A DNA stretch of 5,046 nucleotides from Candidatus Galligastranaerophilus gallistercoris (GTDB lineage: Bacteria > Cyanobacteriota > Vampirovibrionia > Gastranaerophilales > Gastranaerophilaceae): positions 1 to 5,046 of the forward strand of contig DVJH01000041.1 of NCBI GenBank assembly GCA_018710795.1, written 5' to 3'. The notes beneath the pieces are model-generated. The model did not search any database, had not been told where the DNA came from, and was given only the letters and a program-made list of their open reading frames with translations. Shown one piece after another: positions 1-5,046 of the stretch. Position numbers and translations under genes: made by a program. Position 1 is the stretch's first letter; each line of letters starts with the position of its first letter.

Positions 1-1177
1 ACTTTCTTTTTCCTGCCTGCAAAACACCCGATTTATCAATTACGGTTTGAATATCAGATATTTTTTCGCCTTCAAATTTAACCCCTCCGCCTGAAATTAA
101 CCTTTTTGCTTCGCCTTTGGAGGGTGTAAAGTTTAATTTCATAAGCAAATCAATGACGCATAAGGGTTCATTTAATTTTACTTCTTCAATATCTTCGGGG
201 ATTCCTTTATTTTGAACAACGTTTACAAATTCACTTTGCGCTTTTATTGCGTTTTGTTCCCCGTTATACATTTTTGTAATTTCAAACGCAAGACGCATTT
301 TTTCGTCTCTGGGGTTATTGTCTTTATTGAATTTTAAATCCGTTAAAAGAGTATAATATTTTTCCATTAAAAAGTCAGGAATGGACATCAATTTTCCGTA
401 CATATCTTTGGGTTCATCCGTTAATGAAATGCAGTGTTCGGGGTATGTTTTCGACATTTTGACTTCCCCGTCGGTGCCTTCGATTAAAGGAAGCATCATT
501 GCAATTTGTCCGTCAGTTTGTCCGTAAAAATTCTGAACGTCTCTTCCCATTAAAAGGTTAAATGTCTGGTCGGTTCCGCCAAGTTCAATATCGGCTTTAA
601 TCACCGCACTGTCATAAGCCTGCATAAGAGGATAGAAAAATTCAACAACGCTTATCGGCTTTCCTTCCGCATATCTTTTTTGAAAGTCATCTCTGGTCAA
701 AAGCCTTGCAACGGTTGTCGAGGTTGCAAGTTTTAAAACTTCGGTAAATTTTAAATTCAAAAACCAGTCTGCGTTGTTAACGACTTCCGCTTTATCAACG
801 TCTACAACCTTTGACATCTGGTCAAAATATGTTTTTGCGTTTTTTTCAACCTGTTCTTTGGTAAGTGCGGGTCTTGTTTCCGATTTTCCCGAAGGGTCCC
901 CCACCATTGCGGTTGCTCCGCCCACAAGCAGCACAACCGTATGCCCCAGTTCCTGAAATTTTTTTAATTTTCTCATAACAACCGTATGCCCCAGATGTAA
1001 ATCCGGTCTTGTGGGGTCAAGCCCGAGTTTTACCCTCAGAGGAGTTTTTGTTTCATGGGATTTCTGCAATTTTCTTGCAAGCCCCATAATTCCGTCAGGA
1101 ACTATTGTTGCACCGATTGCAAGTTCGGATGCTTCTTTAATAAATCTTTCATCAATTTTAGCTTCTGTTTCAATCAT
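1..1177 (-). CDS. tyrS: Tyrosyl-tRNA synthetase (TyrS, class I), 3' end cut by window edge
   Basis: Cytosolic enzyme that activates tyrosine with ATP and charges tRNA-Tyr. The frame is open for 392 codons from ATG at 1177 to the window edge. Seen: LGLDPTRPDLHLGH with the class I HIGH-type motif HLGH at residues 61-64; YPLMQAYD followed by LGGTDQ at 199-204 in the tyrosine/tRNA pocket region; KMSKT (KMSKS motif) at 240-244; and a C-terminal S4-like RNA-binding domain from about residue 335, including TPSKGEAKRLISGGGVKF starting near 351. The visible end ...QAGKRK is close to the usual C-terminus, so probably only a few codons are missing. The HLGH spacing and KMSK context resemble the TyrZ/TyrS2-like branch (inference). 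The ATG start has an AAGGGT Shine-Dalgarno about nine bases upstream; a TTG directly before it is in frame but less likely. It lies downstream of the pilin gene, separated by a terminator, so it is probably a separate transcription unit. No T-box leader fits in the gap. Function is near certain. Confidence 0.96.
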   Translation of the reverse strand, partial: MIETEAKIDERFIKEASELAIGATIVPDGIMGLARKLQKSHETKTPLRVKLGLDPTRPDLHLGHTVVMRKLKKFQELGHTVVLLVGGATAMVGDPSGKSETRPALTKEQVEKNAKTYFDQMSKVVDVDKAEVVNNADWFLNLKFTEVLKLATSTTVARLLTRDDFQKRYAEGKPISVVEFFYPLMQAYDSAVIKADIELGGTDQTFNLLMGRDVQNFYGQTDGQIAMMLPLIEGTDGEVKMSKTYPEHCISLTDEPKDMYGKLMSIPDFLMEKYYTLLTDLKFNKDNNPRDEKMRLAFEITKMYNGEQNAIKAQSEFVNVVQNKGIPEDIEEVKLNEPLCVIDLLMKLNFTPSKGEAKRLISGGGVKFEGEKISDIQTVIDKSGVLQAGKRK

Positions 1178-1203
1178 CAATACTTACCCTTAAATTTTAG
1201 AAC

Positions 1204-1239
1204 CTTGTCTATCATATCAAAAAATAATTATAAAAAAAG
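1204..1239 (-). promoter_or_regulatory. Weak candidate sigma-70-type promoter for tyrS
   Basis: On the minus strand a TATGAT hexamer (1211-1216; five of six matches to TATAAT) sits about 35 bases before the tyrS ATG. The -35 position, 17 bp further upstream, falls in the T-rich tail of the pilin terminator and has no recognisable TTGACA. A perfect TATAAT also occurs within the T-tract, but its -35 position would lie in the terminator stem. The call rests on the -10 and on the need for a promoter after a strong terminator; read-through from the pilin gene is the alternative. Confidence 0.33.
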
Positions 1240-1269
1240 AGCGGCGCACTTTTTGCACCGCCCCTTTTT
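1231..1269 (-). terminator. Rho-independent terminator of the pilin-like gene
   Basis: On the minus strand GCGGTGC (1261-1255) pairs with GCGCCGC (1247-1241) as a 7-bp stem with one G-U wobble and a 7-base loop (AAAAAGT). It is followed by TCTTTTTTT. The A-rich bases before the stem (AAAAAGGG) can pair with the U-tract and lengthen the helix. It starts about 16 bases after the pilin stop codon. On the plus strand the same hairpin has a C-A mismatch, so the minus-strand reading is the better one. It should largely separate pilin transcription from tyrS. Confidence 0.85.
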
Positions 1270-1285
1270 ATAAGTTTCAACTTAT
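1270..1285 (-). repeat. Small 7-bp inverted repeat at the pilin stop codon
   Basis: ATAAGTT and AACTTAT form a perfect 7-bp inverted repeat separated by two bases. As RNA it would make a roughly 6-bp stem with a 4-base loop. It overlaps the tandem TAA TAA stops of the pilin gene and lies directly before the strong terminator hairpin. It is AT-rich and weak on its own, with no function shown; it could be chance or a minor 3'-end structure in the pilin mRNA. Confidence 0.4.
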
Positions 1286-1974
1286 TATTTTTGTGCCTGA
1301 TACATAGCTTTCTGAGCGGAAACTCCGAGAGGAACAGCTTTTTCATCGGTAATCATGATGGTAAAGATGTCTTTAAGAAGTTTTTCGCCGGGTCCGGGCC
1401 ATGAGTAGTTGTTTGAAGATGAAGCAGAATCAGCCGGGTTCGGTTTTCTGTCGCCGTTAACGTCAACCATAATTAAGCAGGGACCTGTTGTTGTGCTGTT
1501 GGGGTTTGAAGCCAAACCTTCCGAACCGCAGGTACCGATATAGCCGTTTGTAGCGGTTTCGTTAAATGTGATTTGCTGCTGCATATCGGGATCACCGCCG
1601 CCGTTATCAGCTTCGCTTTCATGCATTTTAAATGTTCTTGTTCCTGTAGGAACTTCAAATCTCATACCGTCTGTTGTATAGAAAGAATAGTTACCGTCAG
1701 AGGTAAAAGATGTTTCCGTTGTTGATTTCATAACGGACATATGTTGTTGAAGATATCCGAACAGGTTTGAGTTGTCATAAGGTGATTCACCTTCAAGAGC
1801 AACGTTCATCGTAATTGAAGAGTTCAATACGGAAACAGCTTTTCTTAAACCTGTTTTAAATTCGGATTGGTTAGTGTTTACGATAACGGAAGGAATTGTC
1901 ATCGCAGCAACTACACCGATAATAGCCAAAGTAATCAAAACTTCAGCCAATGTAAAACCTAAGCTCTTTTTCAT
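1285..1974 (-). CDS. Type IV pilin-like / pseudopilin protein with class III signal peptide
   Basis: A 229-aa prepilin-like protein, expected to be inserted in the inner membrane and processed by a PilD-type prepilin peptidase before assembly into a pilus or type II-like pseudopilus. The leader is MKKSLG, with cleavage expected between G6 and F7; mature Glu+5 is E11 of FTLAEVL. Residues 7-28 form the hydrophobic N-terminal helix. The globular part has only two cysteines (C149, C166), likely a disulfide loop. It is followed by DVNGDRKPNPAD at 171-182, whose D-x-N-x-D spacing recalls a calcium loop. Length is typical for such pilins. The ATG at 1974 has GAAAGGT about ten bases upstream; the gene ends with tandem TAA TAA. 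It has its own promoter and terminator, with no pilus assembly genes beside it, so it may be a minor or orphan pilin served by machinery elsewhere. It appears richer in G+C than the adjacent permeases. The pilin-like call is firm; pilus versus secretion versus competence role cannot be told. Confidence 0.92.
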   Translation of the reverse strand: MKKSLGFTLAEVLITLAIIGVVAAMTIPSVIVNTNQSEFKTGLRKAVSVLNSSITMNVALEGESPYDNSNLFGYLQQHMSVMKSTTETSFTSDGNYSFYTTDGMRFEVPTGTRTFKMHESEADNGGGDPDMQQQITFNETATNGYIGTCGSEGLASNPNSTTTGPCLIMVDVNGDRKPNPADSASSSNNYSWPGPGEKLLKDIFTIMITDEKAVPLGVSAQKAMYQAQK

Positions 1975-2004
1975 GATTTAATTACCTTTCATAATAATTA
2001 GGAC

Positions 2005-2040
2005 CAAATTCATTATAACTATTTTTTGCCCCCCGTGCAA
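2005..2040 (-). promoter_or_regulatory. Promoter of the pilin-like gene
   Basis: On the minus strand a perfect TATAAT -10 box (2012-2017) is preceded at exactly 17 bp by TTGCAC (2035-2040), which matches TTGACA at its first three bases. Transcription would start near 2005, giving a leader of about 30 bases that carries the GAAAGGT ribosome binding site (1984-1990) ahead of the ATG at 1974. Position, spacing and -10 quality make this the best promoter candidate in the window. Confidence 0.72.
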
Positions 2041-2055
2041 TAATAGTGGCAAAAA
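2023..2055. repeat. 8-bp inverted repeat spanning the pilin -35 box (possible operator)
   Basis: TTTTTGCC (2023-2030) and GGCAAAAA (2048-2055) are perfect 8-bp inverted arms separated by 17 bp. The spacer contains the TTGCAC -35 hexamer of the pilin promoter, and the left arm lies between -35 and -10. It does not look like a terminator for the upstream permease genes, because no T-tract follows the second arm. A regulator site is possible, but the arms are simple and AT-rich, so chance is a real alternative. Confidence 0.35.
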
Positions 2056-2082
2056 TACACCAATTGTGTGAATAATTGTAAA

Positions 2083-3207
2083 TTACTCCAGTTTGTTTTT
2101 AAATGCCCTGCCTGCACCGAAAAGAGTTATAAATGAGATTATAAAAATCGGTAACAAATTTAAAAAAATGTAATAAAAGTTCATATTTTTTAAAATAATT
2201 CCCTTTGAAATGACAAGGAAAAATCTTAAGGGATTTATTATTGTCATTTTTTGCAAAAATAAAGGAGTAATGTTTTCAACGGGCGATGTATACCCCGAAA
2301 GCATCATTGCGGGAAACATAAACACAAATACACCGAGCATTGACTGCTGCTGTGTTTTACAGTATGCGGAAATAAAAAGACCGACGCCCGCAATTGATAT
2401 TAAAAAAATACCGAGTGCAAACAAATATAAAACAAAAGACCCCAAAAAAGGAACTTTAAAAATAAAAATTGAAATCAAAAGAATAATAATCCCGTCCAGC
2501 ATACCGAAAAACAAAGGAATTGAAACCTTTCCGAGAATTATTTCCCTCACTTTCAGGGGAACGACTATAAGTTCGTCAAACGTGCCGTTTTCTTTTTCTC
2601 TGGCAAGCGATAATGCGGATAGCAAAACAACCGTTGTCATAGGCAAAATGCCCATCAGGCAAGAAATTATAAACCAGTGATACGACAGATTCGGATTATA
2701 TTTGTTTCTTATTTTAAAAGAAATTTTTCCCTCTTTTTTTATCTGCCCCAAGGGTGTGAAATTTGAAGCAATTTCAGATATATAGCCCCCTATAATCTGG
2801 CTTGCGTTTGTGTGGCGTCCGTCTAAAATAATTAAGATTTCGGGGTTATTTTTTGCTTTGTATTTTTTTGTAAAATCGTTGTTTATATATACCGCTGCCC
2901 TTACTTTTTCTTCATCAATCGCTTTTTTTAATTCGGCATTATTTTTAAAATAATAAATTTTATCAAAATATCTGCTTGTTTTAATTTGTCTTATAAATTC
3001 TCTTGAAATATCAGTGTTATCTTTGTCCAAAATTCCCGCTTTAATATTTGTAATATCTAATGTTGCGGCATAAGAAAAAATAAAAAGCTGCAATACGGGA
3101 GGCAAAAATATAACCGTTCTGCTTTTTTTATCACGCCACACGGAATGAAATTCTTTTATTATCAGAGAAATTAAAGGAGAATATTTTTGTTGAAAGAATT
3201 CAAACAT
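2083..3207 (-). CDS. ybhR: ABC-2 type exporter permease, YbhR-like
   Basis: A 374-aa inner-membrane subunit of a YbhFSR-type ABC exporter. Seen: one N-terminal membrane segment (about 31-49, FLPPVLQLFIFSYAATL), a large extracytoplasmic domain (about 50-175) with LDGRHTNASQ at 128-137 and YNPNLSYHWF at 170-179, then five more hydrophobic segments to the C-terminus. Between them is the cytoplasmic coupling segment LAREKENGTFDELIVVPL (201-218) and, near 302-312, MLSGYTSPVEN. These blocks align in order with E. coli YbhR as I recall it, and length is full. It starts directly after the preceding permease's stop (TAAATG, no gap); its AGGAGAG ribosome binding site lies inside that gene's last codons, which indicates translational coupling. 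It is the last gene of the operon; no convincing terminator follows. Substrate is not shown: the E. coli system has been linked to drug and cation export. Assignment to the family is strong; exact orthology is inferred. Confidence 0.92.
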   Translation of the reverse strand: MFEFFQQKYSPLISLIIKEFHSVWRDKKSRTVIFLPPVLQLFIFSYAATLDITNIKAGILDKDNTDISREFIRQIKTSRYFDKIYYFKNNAELKKAIDEEKVRAAVYINNDFTKKYKAKNNPEILIILDGRHTNASQIIGGYISEIASNFTPLGQIKKEGKISFKIRNKYNPNLSYHWFIISCLMGILPMTTVVLLSALSLAREKENGTFDELIVVPLKVREIILGKVSIPLFFGMLDGIIILLISIFIFKVPFLGSFVLYLFALGIFLISIAGVGLFISAYCKTQQQSMLGVFVFMFPAMMLSGYTSPVENITPLFLQKMTIINPLRFFLVISKGIILKNMNFYYIFLNLLPIFIISFITLFGAGRAFKNKLE

Positions 3208-4347
3208 TTATTCGATTCTCTCCTTTGTAAATATATAATTAAGAAAAAAGGCTGCAGCGGAAAACAAAAAAAGATAAAGACAGGAAATAAAAATTGTTTT
3301 AAAAACGGTGCCCGATAAAAACAGAGCGGAAATTGAAGAAACATAATATTTGGCGGGAATAACCGACGATAAAATTTTTATTAAAAAAGGCATTGAGTCA
3401 ATTTCATAAATAAGCCCCGATAACATCATTGAAGGCATAAACCCGATTGTGCCCGCCATCTGGCTTGCTATGAACTGATCTTTGGCAACGGTCGAAACAA
3501 AAAGCCCCGTGCCTATGCTTGTGAGCATAAACAGGGAAGAAACCGCAAAAAGCATTATATATGAACCTCTAAAAGGCACTCTGAAAATAAAAATAATAAA
3601 AAAGAGGCAAAATAATATCGATAAAACCCCGAGAATAAAATAGGCAATATATTTTGAAACCAAAAATTCGCCCTTTGTAATTTCCGTGGTCAAAATGGCT
3701 TCCATTGTGCCTCTTTCCCATTCTCTGGCAATAACAAGCGCAGTTAAAATCGTTCCCGTCATTGTCATAATAATTGCCAAAGACCCGGGGAGTATAAAAT
3801 AGCTGCTTTTAAGCGCCGGGTTATACCAGACTCTTTGAACGGGATTTATGTTTGAAGAAAGCTTTATTGAAGGTTTTTCATATTTTTGATATTCAAAATA
3901 CGATTGAACGGCTCCTTGAATATATGAAGATACAAATTTTGCGGTATTGGGCTCCGAGCCGTCCGTAATTATTTGTATGTTTGCACCGGAAGAAGGAGAA
4001 TTTATTCTTTTATTTTTCTTGTATTCGGCGGTAAAATTTACGGGAATTACGGCATAACCTCTTATTATTCCGCCCGATAAAAGCTTTGAAGCTTCGGTTT
4101 TATTTTTTACAAAAATACAATCCAGATATTTTGTATTCAGCATACTTTGAATAAAATCTCTTGAATCAATCGAAGAATCTTCAATTACGATTCCGATTTT
4201 GACGGTATTTGTATCAAAATTAATTCCGAACCCGAATAAAAAAAGCAAAATCAAAGGCAGGATAAAAGCAATGAGAATGCTTGAAAAATCTCTTATAATT
4301 TGTTTAAATTCTTTTTTTACAAAAGCGAAAATAATATTTTTGTTCAT
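3208..4347 (-). CDS. ybhS: ABC-2 type exporter permease, YbhS-like
   Basis: A 379-aa inner-membrane subunit, expected to pair with the YbhR-like permease as a heterodimeric channel. Seen: one N-terminal membrane segment (about 22-42, ending LFGFGINFD), an extracytoplasmic domain (about 43-182) with IITDGSEPNTAKFV at 126-139 and WYNPALKSSYFILPG at 174-188, then five more hydrophobic segments. The coupling segment AREWERGTMEAIL (207-219) and MLSGLIYEIDSMP (308-320) match E. coli YbhS closely from memory, so this is YbhS rather than a generic DrrB-type permease. Its ATG overlaps the ATPase stop codon (ATGA, 4 bp) and is preceded by GGCGGAG about five bases upstream, inside the ATPase gene. Its stop abuts the start of the next permease. 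Both junctions point to one polycistronic mRNA and matched subunit amounts. The gene is intact. The transported substrate cannot be read from the sequence. Confidence 0.93.
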   Translation of the reverse strand: MNKNIIFAFVKKEFKQIIRDFSSILIAFILPLILLFLFGFGINFDTNTVKIGIVIEDSSIDSRDFIQSMLNTKYLDCIFVKNKTEASKLLSGGIIRGYAVIPVNFTAEYKKNKRINSPSSGANIQIITDGSEPNTAKFVSSYIQGAVQSYFEYQKYEKPSIKLSSNINPVQRVWYNPALKSSYFILPGSLAIIMTMTGTILTALVIAREWERGTMEAILTTEITKGEFLVSKYIAYFILGVLSILFCLFFIIFIFRVPFRGSYIMLFAVSSLFMLTSIGTGLFVSTVAKDQFIASQMAGTIGFMPSMMLSGLIYEIDSMPFLIKILSSVIPAKYYVSSISALFLSGTVFKTIFISCLYLFLFSAAAFFLNYIFTKERIE

Positions 4348-5046
4348 ATTTGCTCCGCCTTTGCGTTTTGAATTATTTCAATAAACGCATCTTCCATGGT
4401 AGGATCGGGGTTTTTGTTTGATTTAACGGAATTTTTAAGGTTGTCGGGGGTGTCCGTTTTTAAAATTTTACCTTTATATACAAGGGCAATTCTGTCGCAA
4501 AATTGGGCTTCATCCATAAAATGAGTCGTTACAAGGACCGTTGTTTTATATTTAACAAGATTGTTTATTCTCATCCAAAATTCCCGTCTTGAAACGGGGT
4601 CAACTCCCGAGGTGGGTTCATCGAGAAATAAAACGGCGGGATTGTGAATAACCGCACAGGAAAGCGATAATCTCTGCTTAAATCCGAGAGGGATATTGTA
4701 TAAATCATAATCAAGATAATTTTTTAATTCAAAAGATTCTATTACGGAATTTATTTTTTCTTTTTTTTCTTTGCCCGAAAGCCCGTATACGCCCGCAAAA
4801 AAATCAAGATTTTGTCTTACGCTTAAATTGCCGAACAGAGAAAATTTTTGCGCCATATATCCGAAATTTCTTTTTGCTTCAATCGGATTTTTATTTATAT
4901 CAAGCCCCATAATAGAAGAGCTTCCCGATGTCGGCTTTATTAAAGAACAAAGCATTTTAAATGTTGTTGATTTGCCCGCGCCGTTCGGACCGAGAAGCCC
5001 GAAAATCTCGCCTTTTTTGATTTTAAAATTTATATCATCCGCGGCA
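4344..5046 (-). CDS. ybhF: ABC exporter ATPase, YbhF-like C-terminal nucleotide-binding domain, 5' end cut
   Basis: Cytoplasmic ATP-hydrolysing subunit that would drive the two permeases encoded downstream. The 233 visible residues are open to the window edge, so the ATG at 4955 is internal and not the start. Seen in order (positions in the visible part): Walker A GPNGAGKST at 19-27; Q-loop YMAQKFSLFG with Q66; signature region PLGFKQRLSLSC, LGFKQ at 120-124 instead of LSGGQ; Walker B and D-loop LFLDEPTSGVDP from 139; and switch histidine in TTHFMDEA, H175. The tail has PDPTMEDAFIEII, which recalls the end of E. coli YbhF. YbhF carries two ATPase domains in one chain, and the visible part corresponds to its second half; whether the first half is fused here lies outside the window. 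The start of the visible part (AADDINFKIKKGEIFGLLG) is already inside the domain. The gene overlaps the next by 4 bp. The ATPase call is certain, the YbhF assignment strong. Confidence 0.94.
   Translation of the reverse strand, partial: AADDINFKIKKGEIFGLLGPNGAGKSTTFKMLCSLIKPTSGSSSIMGLDINKNPIEAKRNFGYMAQKFSLFGNLSVRQNLDFFAGVYGLSGKEKKEKINSVIESFELKNYLDYDLYNIPLGFKQRLSLSCAVIHNPAVLFLDEPTSGVDPVSRREFWMRINNLVKYKTTVLVTTHFMDEAQFCDRIALVYKGKILKTDTPDNLKNSVKSNKNPDPTMEDAFIEIIQNAKAEQI

Noticed and set aside
774..1273. Short plus-strand open frames opposite tyrS and its upstream gap
   Set aside because: They overlap a strongly conserved minus-strand gene, have no convincing ribosome binding site and give low-complexity Ser/Thr-rich products.
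1178..1284. T-box riboswitch ahead of tyrS
   Set aside because: The gap is about 107 bp and is mostly filled by the pilin terminator. No T-box consensus (TGGNACCGCG-like) or specifier stem is present.
1473..1658. 61-codon minus-strand open frame within the pilin gene
   Set aside because: It is an alternative frame of the well-supported pilin coding sequence.
2051..2078. Possible terminator after the YbhR-like permease
   Set aside because: On the minus strand ACAC/GTGT (or CAATT/AATTG) followed by ATTTTT gives only a 4- to 5-bp AT-rich stem, too weak to call.
2210..2680. 156-codon open frame on the plus strand
   Set aside because: It lies wholly antisense to the YbhR-like permease, is rich in Lys/Ile as expected from reverse-reading of AT-rich membrane codons, and resembles no known protein.
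4344..4955. ATG at 4955 as the start of the ATPase
   Set aside because: The frame stays open upstream to the window edge and encodes Walker A and the preceding strand there, so this ATG is internal.
1..5046. CRISPR array, insertion sequence, prophage, tRNA or a new defence system
   Set aside because: No repeat arrays, transposase motifs, terminal inverted repeats or tRNA cloverleaf were seen. All coding space is explained by tyrS, a pilin and an ABC exporter.

Overview
The window is an AT-rich bacterial segment in which every recognisable gene lies on the minus strand. Read in the direction of transcription (right to left) it holds the tail of an ABC-2 exporter operon (5046 to 2083), a free-standing type IV pilin-like gene (1974 to 1285), and tyrosyl-tRNA synthetase (1177 to past position 1). 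Both ends are cut: the ATPase gene lacks its 5' part and tyrS lacks its last few codons. No stretch over about 110 bp is gene-free.

The exporter genes closely resemble Escherichia coli YbhF (C-terminal ATPase domain), YbhS and YbhR as I remember those proteins, and they occur in the same order. Their junctions are very tight: a 4-bp ATGA overlap between ATPase and first permease, and a TAAATG abutment between the two permeases. They should be co-transcribed and translationally coupled. ATPase plus two different permeases would form a heteromeric inner-membrane pump. The HlyD-like adaptor (YbhG type), the rest of the ATPase and any TetR-type regulator would be expected just beyond position 5046.

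The pilin-like gene has its own good promoter (perfect TATAAT, 17-bp spacer), a Shine-Dalgarno sequence, tandem stop codons and a convincing intrinsic terminator, so it looks monocistronic. It encodes a class III-leader prepilin with a GFTLAEVL processing site, a two-cysteine loop and a DxNxD segment that could be a calcium loop. tyrS follows, probably from a weak promoter next to that terminator.

Organism: low G+C, Shine-Dalgarno-led genes, a pilin of the 'GFTLAEVLITL..IGVVAA.TIP' type with a 'DVNG..KPN' segment, and a YbhFSR-type exporter suggest a diderm gut-type bacterium. My best guess is Vampirovibrionia/Melainabacteria (Gastranaerophilales), from recall of pilin style only; it is not proven by the window. 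I see no mobile element, CRISPR array, tRNA, rRNA or clearly new system. The region looks like ordinary chromosomal content with a few modest points of interest.
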